A stretch of DNA of 44,895 nt from CAKSFT01 sp045603125 (GCA_045603125.1 JAZULN010000105.1:1-44895), one strand, 5' to 3'. Counted from the first letter of the stretch, positions 32,082 to 42,550 are shown. Notes: a model not told the origin generated them from the sequence alone. Numbers and translations are program-made.

Positions 32082-32942
32082 ATGGCACAAACAAAACTTG
32101 AAAACTTAATAAATCCTGAAGTTATGGCGGACATGATTTCAGGTAAAATCGAAAAAAAGATTGTTGTAACCCCTTTTGCTAAGATTGATACAAAGCTTCA
32201 GGGGACAGCGGGCGACACAATCACAATCCCTAAGTATGCCTATATTGGTGATGCAGGCGAAGTGGCAGAAGGCGAAGAGGTAACACCTGAGATGCTTACT
32301 GCAAGCACAACAACCGCAAAGGTTAAAAAGGCAATGAAGGCGGTTAGTCTAACAGATGAAGCGGTATTGTCGGGCTATGGCAATCCTGTCGGCGAGGCAA
32401 ACAATCAACTCGCTCTTGCTATTGCATCAAAGATTGACGAAGATGCAATGACAGCTCTGCAAGGTGCGACACTTTCATATACCGGTACAGATATTATTTC
32501 GTATGACGGTATTGTCGATGCAGTAGATGTGTTTGAAGAAGAACTAAATACAGAAAAGGTTATTTTCATCCATCCGAAGCAGGTTACACAGTTAAGACAT
32601 GACCCGAACTTTATTTCGGCAGATAAATATAGCGGTAAGGTTATTATGACTGGTGAAATCGGTATGATTGCAAACTGTCGTGTGGTTGCATCCAAGAGAG
32701 TTCCTAATAAGTCAGGCAACTATATTTGCCCGATTGTTAAACTTAATCAGGATAATGAAACCGAAGATGAAAGCACAGCATTGACAGTATATATCAAGAG
32801 AGATACAAATGTTGAAACTGAAAGAAATACTCTTTCTCGTTCAACCGATATTTCTGTTGACAAGATTTATACAGTTGCACTTACTAATGCATCGAAGGTA
32901 GTGCTTGGTAAGTTTAAGGCTACAAAAACGGCAACAGCGTAA
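32082..32942 (+). CDS. Major capsid protein (N4-gp56-like, HK97 fold)
   Basis: 286 residues: NLINPEVMADMISGKIEKKIVVTPFAKIDTKLQGTAGDTITIPKY-type start and EVTPEMLTASTTTAKVKKAMKAVSLTDEA (outlined) match N4-gp56-family capsid proteins of Bacillota siphophages. Builds the icosahedral shell. Only 3 bp after the scaffold stop. Confidence 0.9.
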   Translation: MAQTKLENLINPEVMADMISGKIEKKIVVTPFAKIDTKLQGTAGDTITIPKYAYIGDAGEVAEGEEVTPEMLTASTTTAKVKKAMKAVSLTDEAVLSGYGNPVGEANNQLALAIASKIDEDAMTALQGATLSYTGTDIISYDGIVDAVDVFEEELNTEKVIFIHPKQVTQLRHDPNFISADKYSGKVIMTGEIGMIANCRVVASKRVPNKSGNYICPIVKLNQDNETEDESTALTVYIKRDTNVETERNTLSRSTDISVDKIYTVALTNASKVVLGKFKATKTATA

Positions 32943-32964
32943 AAAATAAAAGGCGGTGAAATCA

Positions 32965-33342
32965 ATGCAGTATATAACCTATGACGAATATGCAAGTATC
33001 GGCGGTGTGCTTGACGAATCCGCCTTTAACCGTTATTCAGTAAGAGCTTTTTCGAGAATCGCCCAAGAAACTCACAATCGTATAGATGCAATGGCTAATA
33101 TTCCTGATGAGGTAAAGCATTTGTGTAGAGATATTATTGAATATATGCACAACAACTTGAATCAGGACAAAAGCCTTTCAAGTACAAGCCAAGCCCAAGG
33201 CGGGACAAGTGAGAGCGAGGTATATGTATATATTAAACCTTCAGAACACGAAGCCCATATCACTGATGTGATATATGATTATTTAGCAAGCGTAACAAAT
33301 GATAGCGGTACGCCACTTTTATATAGGGGTGCTAACGAGTGA
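32965..33342 (+). CDS. Head-tail connector protein
   Basis: 125 residues, helical, beginning QYITYDEYASIGGVLDESAFNRYS, the usual start of gp6-like head-tail connectors after the capsid gene. ATG 32965 is chosen (AGGCGG upstream at 8 nt); GTG 32956 lies inside the RBS. Confidence 0.8.
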   Translation: MQYITYDEYASIGGVLDESAFNRYSVRAFSRIAQETHNRIDAMANIPDEVKHLCRDIIEYMHNNLNQDKSLSSTSQAQGGTSESEVYVYIKPSEHEAHITDVIYDYLASVTNDSGTPLLYRGANE

Positions 33343-33890
33343 AAATAGGATTTAATGTCAAATACGGATACAATGAGATTGAAATACCGGTAAGCGAAGG
33401 AAAAAAATTATATTCTTTAAGCGGAGGCGGATTAAGTAATCTCCAAAATGAAACATTTACCATTATAAACCAAATTCCGCAGTCGGCATCAGTTGCAACA
33501 AAAAGGACGTGGAAGAAGTACACCTTAACCGGTTGCGACAAGAAAGACGGCATATATGATAAGTCAAGCGGTACGATGGTTTATAAGTCAAATTCATTCA
33601 CGGCATTTATATCTGATTGGGAACATTACAAAGCCCCGAATTGGCTTGAAGGCGGTTATTACTCATTAACTGACGATGAAAAGTCGGCATTTTATACGGC
33701 CAACACAAACGATTTAATTATATTTGCTGATATACCGGACCTTGCACCGACAACAACCGTAGAGTTCACTGCACTAACGCAGAAATATAAGGATATTGGC
33801 GGACTAATTAGCGGTGTGAATGTGTATATCAACCATAAGCCGAACGGCAAGCCGTGGCGGACAAACCATATTGAATTGATTAAGGGGTGA
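33339..33890 (+). CDS. Hypothetical head-tail joining/minor structural protein
   Basis: 183 residues, beta-rich. GTG start overlaps the connector stop. By position it should be a head completion or stopper protein, but no clear family motif is seen. Confidence 0.7.
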   Translation: MKIGFNVKYGYNEIEIPVSEGKKLYSLSGGGLSNLQNETFTIINQIPQSASVATKRTWKKYTLTGCDKKDGIYDKSSGTMVYKSNSFTAFISDWEHYKAPNWLEGGYYSLTDDEKSAFYTANTNDLIIFADIPDLAPTTTVEFTALTQKYKDIGGLISGVNVYINHKPNGKPWRTNHIELIKG

Positions 33891-33895
33891 GTGAA

Positions 33896-34396
33896 ATGGC
33901 ATATAACGAGAACGAATTTAAAGAAGTATTAGAATTTTGTCAACAATGCCCCGAACTCTCTCAACTGTGGGCAATGTCATTAGAATTGAATAACGGCGAT
34001 AATTCACTTGAGTTGACAGATGTGTCTAATATGCTTGATGTTTCTTCTGAACCTTATTCAGACGGACAAACAAAACTTACCTTCAAACCGACTTATCCAT
34101 ATACAAGCACTTATTATTTAGTGCTATATCGCATCCTGTATGCAGAGGATAACCAAACCAATATGGATGCTTTAAGAAGTATGGATAGCGTTTGTAAGTG
34201 GTTTTTTGAAGCACAAGAGGAAGGTAATGTCCCTACACTATCAGGCGAAGAGTGTGTGAAACTTGAATTATTAACACCAAGAGCTTTGCACAGAATGGCA
34301 TATCAAGATGAAAGCGGACAGGTGATTCAAGATTTTTATATTTCGTTTAGGCTGCATAAGGTTAATCCTTGTAAAAGAGATGTGAAAATTGTATGA
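33896..34396 (+). CDS. Hypothetical head/tail completion protein
   Basis: 166 residues, no signal or membrane helix. AYNENEFKEVLEFCQQCPELSQLWAMSLEL and a later FYISFRLHKVN; the position is that of minor capsid or tail terminator genes. ATG 33896 is preferred to GTG 33887 on RBS spacing. Confidence 0.7.
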   Translation: MAYNENEFKEVLEFCQQCPELSQLWAMSLELNNGDNSLELTDVSNMLDVSSEPYSDGQTKLTFKPTYPYTSTYYLVLYRILYAEDNQTNMDALRSMDSVCKWFFEAQEEGNVPTLSGEECVKLELLTPRALHRMAYQDESGQVIQDFYISFRLHKVNPCKRDVKIV

Positions 34397-34824
34397 AATT
34401 AAAGGTACAAATTAACGACAGAGAGGTTTTGAAAAAAATAGAAGGTGATGACTTGGGCAAATTTGCAAGTCACGAATGGAAACGGATTATAAATCCATAT
34501 ACACCTCACAGAACCGGAAATCTTGAAAGAAATGTGGAGTATAAACCGTGGGAATTTATATATCTTTCGCCGCATGGCCTTTATGTGTATAATGGTTCGT
34601 TATTTGTTGACCCCAAATACAAAGTCGGCGGTTTTACAAATGACGGTGGCATAACATATTTTTCAAGACCTGGTATAAAAAAGATAAATTCCGGTAAGCC
34701 GCTAAATTATTCAAAGGAACATAATCCAAAAGCTACAAAGGAATGGGACAAGGCCGCAATTAGAGATAAAAAGGATAGAACCCTTGCTCGAGCAATGCAA
34801 GGGTGGGTTGACAAAAATATTTAA
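34393..34824 (+). CDS. Minor capsid protein (gp10-like)
   Basis: 143 residues; IINPYTPHRTGNLERNVEY followed by PHGLYVYNGSLFVDPKYKVGG and a C-terminal KEWDKAAIRDKKDRTLARAMQ match Bacillota phage minor capsid/HK97 gp10-type tail-joining proteins. 4-bp overlap upstream. Confidence 0.8.
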   Translation: MKLKVQINDREVLKKIEGDDLGKFASHEWKRIINPYTPHRTGNLERNVEYKPWEFIYLSPHGLYVYNGSLFVDPKYKVGGFTNDGGITYFSRPGIKKINSGKPLNYSKEHNPKATKEWDKAAIRDKKDRTLARAMQGWVDKNI

Positions 34825-34836
34825 GGAGTGAAGTAA

Positions 34837-35370
34837 ATGGAAACAAAAGAAAAATTAGTAATGAGGGCGGACAGAAAACTTTTTATGGGAGTTGTTGAGT
34901 CCGGTTCTGAAACTATATACAGAATGAGAGGTTTTTCAAGTCTTTCTGAGAGTAAAAATCCTACTGAATACACAAGAAAGTATGTAGATGAGCCTTATGA
35001 AACGACCGACATAACAGGTGTTTCGTCAAGCTACGATTTTACATTTGATATGATGACACCTAACCCAGTGTTAGATGATTTGTCAACTATCATTGATGAT
35101 GAACTAATCGGTACAGATGCAGTAAGAACATTTTATTGTGTGGACTTCCACAAGCCAGTTGGTAACGGATTTGAGTGTGTTAAACGTGAATTTTCCGTTA
35201 TAGGTTCTGCGGTGGGTGATGGCACAGATGCTCTTACATATGGCGGTACTCTAAAGGTTAAGGGTGCAAGAGTTGTTGGTGTTGCAACAATTAGTTCGCC
35301 TGAAGATGGCAATAAAGACACCGTTGAACAGATTACATTTACCGAAAGTACTGAAAGTACAGAAGAATAA
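34837..35370 (+). CDS. Major tail (tube) protein
   Basis: 177 residues. A compact beta-rich protein (MRADRKLFMGVVESGSETIYRMRGFSSLSESKNPTEYTRKYVDEPYE, in outline) located just before the tail chaperones, as expected for the tube subunit that stacks in rings around the tape measure. Confidence 0.82.
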   Translation: METKEKLVMRADRKLFMGVVESGSETIYRMRGFSSLSESKNPTEYTRKYVDEPYETTDITGVSSSYDFTFDMMTPNPVLDDLSTIIDDELIGTDAVRTFYCVDFHKPVGNGFECVKREFSVIGSAVGDGTDALTYGGTLKVKGARVVGVATISSPEDGNKDTVEQITFTESTESTEE

Positions 35371-35392
35371 TTTATAAAGTGAGGAATTAAAA

Positions 35393-35776
35393 ATGGCTAT
35401 TAAGGTTGAGTTTGAAAAGAAAGAAAGAGCGATAGAATTGCCGGATGGCACTATATTGGACCTGCCTGAAAGAACAAAGGTCAATGATGACAGGATTCAA
35501 GAGGTTATGCAAAGCAGAGAAACTAAGAAGGAATATGACTTTTTGGTTGCTATTCTTGAGGCATTATTTGGTAAAGAAGGGGTAAAGAAGATTGCACCTG
35601 ATATCAAGAACGCTAATCTTGATTATTTGACTGCCGTATATACTGCATCTGTAAATACATTCTATGCGGATAAGATTGAGGCAGAAAACAACGAACTGAA
35701 AAAGCGGATTGAACAGTTAGGTCCATTGACCGATAAACTCACCGCCATAAGCCCACTTATGGATAAAATCGTGTAA
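35393..35776 (+). CDS. Tail assembly chaperone
   Basis: 127 residues, N-terminal beta strand then helices; it lies between tail tube and tape measure. It shares the TAATG junction with the next gene and shows no slippery heptamer near its end, so this pair appears to be two separate proteins, not a frameshift product. Confidence 0.75.
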   Translation: MAIKVEFEKKERAIELPDGTILDLPERTKVNDDRIQEVMQSRETKKEYDFLVAILEALFGKEGVKKIAPDIKNANLDYLTAVYTASVNTFYADKIEAENNELKKRIEQLGPLTDKLTAISPLMDKIV

Positions 35777-36330
35777 TGAATTTACTGATTGAAACTACCC
35801 CTGATTACATTGTAGTTAGGGGTAAAAAAATAAAAATAAATACATCGTTTAATGTGTGGGTTGAGTTTTTTATAATGTGCAAGTCAGAGTGTCAAGAAAA
35901 TATTGAAAAAGTGATGCTCAAAATATTTGACATTATACCGGAAGGGGAAGCGGATGAAATAATTGCAGAGTGTATGAAGTGGCTTTTTGGCGAAAGCAAA
36001 GCTACCAATAAAAGTGTGACTGTTAAAACGTCAACTACTTCTGCTCCATTTGATTTTGAAATCGATGGAAATGTAATATATTGCGAACTGTGGGAATATT
36101 TCCCTCACCTTATGGAAAGGGGCATATCCTATCATGAAGGAATGGAGCTCATAAAAATTTTAATGCATAATGATAAAACTATGTTATGGCATAGAGCCTT
36201 TGCCAGAACAGGCGATTTTTCCAAGTTGGATAAGGAACAAAAGAAGTATTGGCAGAGACAAAGAGCGATATTTACTATACCGAATGCGACCCAACAAAGT
36301 ATTGATGATGTATTCGCTACTGCTTTTTAA
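35776..36330 (+). CDS. Gp15-family tail assembly protein
   Basis: 184 residues. NLLIETTPDYIVVRGKKIKINTSFNVWVEF and WHRAFARTGDFSKLDKEQKKYWQRQR (outlined) match the bacteriophage Gp15 family, the second tail chaperone in many Bacillota siphophages. Start overlaps the previous stop by one base. Confidence 0.82.
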   Translation: MNLLIETTPDYIVVRGKKIKINTSFNVWVEFFIMCKSECQENIEKVMLKIFDIIPEGEADEIIAECMKWLFGESKATNKSVTVKTSTTSAPFDFEIDGNVIYCELWEYFPHLMERGISYHEGMELIKILMHNDKTMLWHRAFARTGDFSKLDKEQKKYWQRQRAIFTIPNATQQSIDDVFATAF

Positions 36331-36347
36331 CAAAGTGAGGTGGTAAA

Positions 36348-39300
36348 ATGGCAGATGGCGGAAAAGTAATTATTAAAATAGACGGTGATAGTAGCGGTTT
36401 TAAGTCTAAAATGGGTGGGCTTAAAAAGGTGGCAGGTGTTGCTTTTAAAGGTGTTGCAATAGGTGCGACAGCGACAGCGACAGCCATAGGTGCTATTGGT
36501 GTAGCAGCGGTTAAATCCTTTGCTGAATATGAACAGTTAGTCGGCGGTGTTGAGACGCTTTTTAAAGAAAGTGCCAATATAGTAAAAGGCTATGCAGACC
36601 AGGCGTATAAGACGGCGGGAATGTCGGCTAATGAGTATATGTCGACTATTACAAGTTTTTCAGCTTCTCTCTTGCAAAGCTTAGGCGGTGATACTAAAAA
36701 AGCTGCTGAATACGGAAATCAAGCGGTTATTGATATGTCTGACAATGCCAACAAGATGGGTACAGCCATTGAGAGGATACAAGATGCCTATCAGGGTTTT
36801 GCAAAGCAGAACTATACAATGCTTGACAACTTAAAACTCGGTTACGGTGGCACAAAGACCGAAATGGAAAGGCTCTTAAAGGATGCTGAGAAATTATCAG
36901 GATTAAAATTTAATATTGATTCTTTCGCAGATGTAACACAGGCTATTCACATTATACAGACAGAAATGGGTATAACTGGCACAACCGCAAAAGAGGCAGC
37001 ATCAACCATACAAGGTTCTGCAAGTATGATGAAATCTGCATGGAATAATTTAATGACAGGCATTTCAGATGATACACAGGATTTTGACAAGTTGCTTGAT
37101 AACTTTATAGACAGTGTTAAAATTTTTGCAGGCAATCTCTTGCCGGCTGTAAAAAAATCGCTAAGCGGGATAGGAAAACTTATCGAAAAAGGTATAAACA
37201 ATGTAATGAAAAACTCCGATAAGATAATCGGACAAGTAAAGAGTACATTGATATCCTTTATAAAAAGCATTACAAACGCTATTCCACAAATAAAACCTTT
37301 AGGAGATGCACTTGAATTTGTTATCAACAACCTAAAACAGTTGACGATTGCAGTTATAGCGGCGGTTGCAACCTATAAGACATTGATGATAATCAATGCT
37401 ATATCGAACGCATATAAAGCGGCAGTTCCTGCTATTACGGCGTATACCGTTGCAACACAAGCAAGCCAACATACATCTGTGCTGATGGCGACTACAATGA
37501 AACCTCTTGAATTGTTGTTTGGAGTGTTGACAGGTAAAATTCAATTACAGACGGCGGCAACGATAGCACTTGCGGCGGCAAAAAAACTGTTGACAAATCA
37601 TATGGGATTGGTTGTTGCGGCTGTAGGTGCGGCAGTTGTAGGCATATCGGCATATATCGCAAGCCAAGCAAGAGTTCTCACCGAAACTGGAAAACTTATT
37701 GAGCAGTCCCAAAAACGTCAAAAAGTTCTTGCGGAAGAAAAGAAAGCCTATGAGGAATTAAAACAATCTCAAATTGAACAAGCCTCGGCAGATTATACAC
37801 AGGTTGCAAACACTGAGATTTTATATGATGAACTAAAAACCCTTGTTGATGCCAATGGAAAAGTTAATGACTCAAACAAGGCAAGAGTTGACTTTATTTT
37901 AGGCGAACTTAATGAGGCGTACGGTACTGAATATAAACAGATAGACGGAGTTATTAAAGGCTATCAGGATATGCAGACCGAAATTGACAACCTTATACAA
38001 AAAAAGAAATATGAGATTGTGCAAAAGGCGGCGTTGCCGTTATATGAAAAAGCCGTTAATGATGAAGTTAAAAATAGAATTAAAGCGGAACAAGATTTAC
38101 AAAGAGTTCAGGAACAATCTACAAAAGTAGAAAGATTATACCTCGATGCTTTTAAAGGCCGTGAAGAAGCTTATGACCAATTAGTTGTAAAACAGGGCAT
38201 GAGTATAGACCAGGCTGTAAGATATCTTGATTTAAATTATGAGCAAGCACAAAAGATTAGAACAGAAGAGACAGCGTTAAAAAACCTTAGTAAAACTTAT
38301 AACATATCATCACAGCAAATTATTCAAGCACAAAAAGATAAGCTTGATTATCAAAAAGCGGAAACGCTTGCTTCACAAGGATTATTCAATGATGCTATTG
38401 ATACTTTGGCAGTTTATACCGGTGGATTCCGTAAAAAATTGGAAGAAGCCGGAGGAGACATTACAAAGCAAAGAAAACTTGCAGAAGATGAATTTAAACT
38501 TGCCGAGAGTGCTGTAAATACGTATTTAGATAATGTAACAAAAGGCGTTGAAGAATATGACGAAGGCACATTGAGACGACTTATATCATATGCAAGCGAG
38601 GTCAGGGATGAATGTATAAAACTTGGTGCGAATGTTCCTGAAGGTATGACAATAGGGGTTGAAGGAACAAGAGCCGTGCTTATAGGCAGTGTTCAGAATA
38701 TGGTCAACACTGTGAAAGACCTTATTAAAGGTAAAAAAGGTTTTGATGAGCATTCACCATCCAAATGGAGTGAAGAAGTATTTGCCTACGTTATTGACGG
38801 TGCGGTTAATGGTTTGGAAAGAAACAAAAACAAACTATTAAGAAGTACAAAAAAACTTGTAGAAGATACTCAGACTGAGGTTCGGAAGGTAGAGGCTGAA
38901 AGCAATAAACTGTTACTTGAGAGCGAGATTAAATACGAAAAGGCACTTGAGGAACGAGAAAAGAGACAGGCTGATAAGCAACTAAAACAAAGGCTTGCCA
39001 ATGCAAAAGATGAAACGGAAAGAGAAGAGATTCAGCGGGAGCATTTGTATGATATATTCGAGGAGTGGGAAGATAAGAAACTTGACAAATTAAAGTCTAT
39101 AGCAGATAAGGAGCGTAAAATTTACGATGCTCTTCAGAAAGACATTGAAGAGTGGCAGAACTCGGCAATCGACACACTAACTCAACTTGCGGAGCAATCC
39201 TATGATAAGATTGAAGAACTTGAGGAAGTTAAAAAGTCCTTTTCTGACAAGTTAAAAGACTACGGTGACTTATACACAACTGAAACGGGCAAATCAGGCA

Positions 39301-39926
39301 AAGAATATGTTAATCTCTCCGACCTATCAAAACAGACCGATGCACTTGAAGAATATTCAAATGCCTTGCTTGATGTTAAGGCAAAAGGCAAAGTGCCGAA
39401 AGAATTCTTCTCTGTATTGCGTGATTTATCGGTTGAAGAGGGTACTAAGTTTGCAAAAGAGCTTCTAAAAATGGATGATAAGGCTTTTGGAGAATACATT
39501 CGTGACTGGGAAGAGAAACAAAAGAAAGCTGAAGAAATTGCCGAAATTGTATATGCAGATGAGACGAATGCCTGCCAAGAGGAAATCACAGATAATTTTA
39601 AGAAGTTTAATGCAGATTTAGAAACTCAAGGTAAACAAAATGCCGAGGCTTGGGGGTCTGCCTTTTATAAGGCTATTCAGTTCCAAATTCCCAGTATTCT
39701 TAATTTAATTAACAGTTCGTTTGGGGATATTATTGAGACTCCGTCATATGCTTATTCAGGTGGTGGGGTATCATCCGAAATATACGGGCCTCCCAGTCCG
39801 AACAGTCCGACAAAGGTTATACATAATACTATTACTCTTAATGGTAGAGTGTTAGGTGAAAATATCGTCACGCTCGGGAACCAAGAGGCACAACGCACAG
39901 GAACAAGTTTTTATGTTAAGAAGTAA
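36348..39926 (+). CDS. Tail tape measure protein
   Basis: 1192 residues. Gly/Ala-rich N-terminus (VAFKGVAIGATATATAIGAI), hydrophobic segments around 330-440, long coiled coils (about 450-700 and 830-1000), and the GFDEHSPSKWSEEVFAYVIDG-type motif near 800 common in tape measure proteins. Its length should set tail length, suggesting a long flexible siphovirus tail. No lytic transglycosylase or peptidase domain was seen. Confidence 0.92.
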   Translation: MADGGKVIIKIDGDSSGFKSKMGGLKKVAGVAFKGVAIGATATATAIGAIGVAAVKSFAEYEQLVGGVETLFKESANIVKGYADQAYKTAGMSANEYMSTITSFSASLLQSLGGDTKKAAEYGNQAVIDMSDNANKMGTAIERIQDAYQGFAKQNYTMLDNLKLGYGGTKTEMERLLKDAEKLSGLKFNIDSFADVTQAIHIIQTEMGITGTTAKEAASTIQGSASMMKSAWNNLMTGISDDTQDFDKLLDNFIDSVKIFAGNLLPAVKKSLSGIGKLIEKGINNVMKNSDKIIGQVKSTLISFIKSITNAIPQIKPLGDALEFVINNLKQLTIAVIAAVATYKTLMIINAISNAYKAAVPAITAYTVATQASQHTSVLMATTMKPLELLFGVLTGKIQLQTAATIALAAAKKLLTNHMGLVVAAVGAAVVGISAYIASQARVLTETGKLIEQSQKRQKVLAEEKKAYEELKQSQIEQASADYTQVANTEILYDELKTLVDANGKVNDSNKARVDFILGELNEAYGTEYKQIDGVIKGYQDMQTEIDNLIQKKKYEIVQKAALPLYEKAVNDEVKNRIKAEQDLQRVQEQSTKVERLYLDAFKGREEAYDQLVVKQGMSIDQAVRYLDLNYEQAQKIRTEETALKNLSKTYNISSQQIIQAQKDKLDYQKAETLASQGLFNDAIDTLAVYTGGFRKKLEEAGGDITKQRKLAEDEFKLAESAVNTYLDNVTKGVEEYDEGTLRRLISYASEVRDECIKLGANVPEGMTIGVEGTRAVLIGSVQNMVNTVKDLIKGKKGFDEHSPSKWSEEVFAYVIDGAVNGLERNKNKLLRSTKKLVEDTQTEVRKVEAESNKLLLESEIKYEKALEEREKRQADKQLKQRLANAKDETEREEIQREHLYDIFEEWEDKKLDKLKSIADKERKIYDALQKDIEEWQNSAIDTLTQLAEQSYDKIEELEEVKKSFSDKLKDYGDLYTTETGKSGKEYVNLSDLSKQTDALEEYSNALLDVKAKGKVPKEFFSVLRDLSVEEGTKFAKELLKMDDKAFGEYIRDWEEKQKKAEEIAEIVYADETNACQEEITDNFKKFNADLETQGKQNAEAWGSAFYKAIQFQIPSILNLINSSFGDIIETPSYAYSGGGVSSEIYGPPSPNSPTKVIHNTITLNGRVLGENIVTLGNQEAQRTGTSFYVKK

Positions 39927-39938
39927 AGGGGATAAAAT

Positions 39939-40331
39939 ATGGAAGTTAAAATCAATGGAATAAATTTTGCCCATTTGGTTGTCGATATAAAGCGAAAGGG
40001 TAGAATTGTATACTCGGGAAACAGAGGGACAACCCTTGCAAATACGGAAGTATTAGACCCTTTGGGAACAGAGATATATTACGCCCTTACTATTGACAGC
40101 ATGTATAAAGACCAAAAACTGTTAGAAAGTTTTTGGGAAGAAATAATAAAACCCAGACGTGACGGGTTTGAAATCGAAGTGCCATATAATCAAAAAACAT
40201 TGAAGTTCAGAGGATATATCGACGGAGAATTTAGTCAAAGTCTTTTACAAGCATTTGCTAACCGAAATGTTTGGGGGGCTATTTCAGTTGATATTTATCC
40301 AATGGAACCTCAATTTTCGGAGGTGCTATAA
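39939..40331 (+). CDS. Hypothetical distal tail protein
   Basis: 130 residues, beta-rich (INGINFAHLVVDIKRKGRIVYSGNRGTTLANTEVLDPLG, outlined). The position after the tape measure fits a distal tail (Dit-like) ring protein, but it is shorter than typical Dit and the match is by place only. Next gene starts at the following base. Confidence 0.68.
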   Translation: MEVKINGINFAHLVVDIKRKGRIVYSGNRGTTLANTEVLDPLGTEIYYALTIDSMYKDQKLLESFWEEIIKPRRDGFEIEVPYNQKTLKFRGYIDGEFSQSLLQAFANRNVWGAISVDIYPMEPQFSEVL

Positions 40332-42098
40332 ATGAACGGAGTGGCAATTAAGTATGGCGATGTTGCCCCGGAGGCAAAGGAAAACTTCTATCCAAGTGTG
40401 AATGACAAGGCAGATTTTGTCAATTTGTCACAGTTGCAACAGTATAATTTGAATTTTCCGAACTATGCAAACCCTTGCGAATTGTACTCGGTGGTGCTAA
40501 ACGGAGAGGCTACAGCCTTTCCATCTGCACCTGATGAGGCAAATTTAGGGTTGTGGAGTGAGCAGATAAGTAACGCTGACGGAACATTTACAGATCCGAT
40601 TGTATTGACTTTAATAAGCCAAGGACAATATACATCCCAAGGGTTTACATTTACATTTGACACATTCAACGGTATATATGCAACCGATATCAATATCCAT
40701 TGGTGGCGAGATGCAGCTGGTGTATTAACCGATTTGGGTGAAATGGATTTTGAGCCTGATAATGCATTTTATTTTTGTCAAAATCGGGTCGAGAATTATA
40801 CCAAGGTAGTAATTACATTTAAATCGATAAATATGCCGTATAACCGCTTAAAATTACGTGTAATAGACTATGGCTACGGCACAATATTCTATCGCAATGA
40901 ATTACGAAATGTAAACCTTATACAGGAGTTTGACCCAATATCTTCCGCAATTAAAATAAACGTAGCAGATTTTACATTAAATAGTATGACCGATATGGAA
41001 TATTCATTTCAAGCTAAACAACCATTGGTAGTATATTTTAATGGAGACTTAAAGACAACAACATTTGTAAAAACGTCAAAAAGAAATTCAAGATTTTTGT
41101 GGGACATACAAAGTGAGGATTATATCGGCATAATGGATGGCATCCCATATTACGGCGGTATGTATTTTGGTGAGGATGCTTATGATTTGTTGGTGGATAT
41201 ATTTACAGTTGCAAAAGTGCCGTATACTATCAATGAATCGCTAAAAGGTGTTTTGGTGTATGGTCATATTCCTTTTACCACTTGTCGAGAGGCTTTAACG
41301 CAAGTTACTTTTGCTGTTCAAAATGTCGTTAAAACAAGTTGTAGAGAAGATGTTTTGGTATGTGAGCTTGACAATGAGGTAAAACAAACAGTACCACGTA
41401 ATAGAATTATGCAAGGACAAAGCTTTGCCGATGAGGAAACTGTTACCGGTGTCGAGGTTGCGGTACATTCGTATAAGGTCTCCGAAGATGTGACGGACAA
41501 TCTTTACAATGCCGACACAAGCGGAACCGGTGAAAACATCTTGGTCAAATTCTCAGAACCATTCGCAACGCTATGGATAGCAAACGGAAGTTTTGCGGTA
41601 GATGAAGATGGCAAGGAAATGTATGGTGCAAATTATGCCATTATTAACGCTAATGAGGGATGTGAATTATCAGGCAGAAAGTATGAACATACCACACAAA
41701 TCCATAGAATGAATAATCCGCTTGTATTGGAAAGCGAGATTGAAAAAATAGTCGCTATTGACAATATGACCCTTGTTTCACAACATAACATTGATATGGT
41801 TCTTGAAAAGTGTTATAACTGGCTCACTAAGACTGCAACGACAAACCTAAAAATCGTTGAAGGAAAGCACGTTAAATATGGGAAATATTACAAATATGGA
41901 ACTGGATTAAAATATGGTTCGGGCATAAAATACGGTCAAAAAACACCGAATATAGTTACTTATGATAAGCCTGTAGACATTGGCGATAAAATCAATATTG
42001 AAACAGAATACTTGGGTATTTTACAAGAAAAAAGGAATATTAAACAGTCGTTTAACTTGAACGGAAATATTATAATCAAGGAGGCGGTGCTGAAATGA
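40332..42098 (+). CDS. Tail hub/baseplate protein
   Basis: 588 residues, beta-rich throughout, no peptidase motif. Position fits the tail hub (gp27/Tal-like) that joins tube to fibres. A short tyrosine-glycine repeat (KYGKYYKYGTGLKYGSGIKYG, in pieces) lies near residues 515-535. Its end overlaps the next gene by 4 bp. Confidence 0.7.
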   Translation: MNGVAIKYGDVAPEAKENFYPSVNDKADFVNLSQLQQYNLNFPNYANPCELYSVVLNGEATAFPSAPDEANLGLWSEQISNADGTFTDPIVLTLISQGQYTSQGFTFTFDTFNGIYATDINIHWWRDAAGVLTDLGEMDFEPDNAFYFCQNRVENYTKVVITFKSINMPYNRLKLRVIDYGYGTIFYRNELRNVNLIQEFDPISSAIKINVADFTLNSMTDMEYSFQAKQPLVVYFNGDLKTTTFVKTSKRNSRFLWDIQSEDYIGIMDGIPYYGGMYFGEDAYDLLVDIFTVAKVPYTINESLKGVLVYGHIPFTTCREALTQVTFAVQNVVKTSCREDVLVCELDNEVKQTVPRNRIMQGQSFADEETVTGVEVAVHSYKVSEDVTDNLYNADTSGTGENILVKFSEPFATLWIANGSFAVDEDGKEMYGANYAIINANEGCELSGRKYEHTTQIHRMNNPLVLESEIEKIVAIDNMTLVSQHNIDMVLEKCYNWLTKTATTNLKIVEGKHVKYGKYYKYGTGLKYGSGIKYGQKTPNIVTYDKPVDIGDKINIETEYLGILQEKRNIKQSFNLNGNIIIKEAVLK

Positions 42099-42550
42099 TT
42101 TTTAATAGGACTCAGGCAGATGTGGATAGTGCTATTAGAATACGGTGTGAAAAGGTGCAAAATTTTCAAGAACTGACTGAAAAAGACATCGCAACGCTTG
42201 AAAAAGGAACTGTTACCATAAACACACTGAATCGTATTGAAAATAAACAGGCGGAGCTGAAAAACCTTCTTAATAATATGGGGTATTGGAATACACCGGT
42301 AGTTAGTAAGACTTGGGACAACACTCAAATATTTAATGAAGAAGAGTTTCAAAGAATAATTGATAATACGAATGTATTAAGACAAGCATTTTTCGTCTAC
42401 AAGGATACACCAAATACACCGCCTGTATCATATCATTGGCAAGATATAAACGCACTTGAAAAGATATTATATTTATTACAATGTGCAGTAGAGGCTGTAA
42501 AAATGTCTTCTATGTATATTGGAAATGAATGTACGTTGGGAGGATTATAA
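42095..42550 (+). CDS. Hypothetical tail protein
   Basis: 151 residues, helical, with NRIENKQAELKNLLNNMGYW and a later LEKILYLLQCAVEAVK. Seen next to tail hub genes in related phages; likely a structural or connector component. The stop overlaps the next start (TAATG). Confidence 0.68.
   Translation: MIFNRTQADVDSAIRIRCEKVQNFQELTEKDIATLEKGTVTINTLNRIENKQAELKNLLNNMGYWNTPVVSKTWDNTQIFNEEEFQRIIDNTNVLRQAFFVYKDTPNTPPVSYHWQDINALEKILYLLQCAVEAVKMSSMYIGNECTLGGL

Noticed and set aside
35700..35800. Programmed frameshift between the two tail chaperone genes, as in lambda G/GT
   Set aside because: No slippery heptamer near the end of the first gene, and the second has its own ATG overlapping the stop (TAATG).
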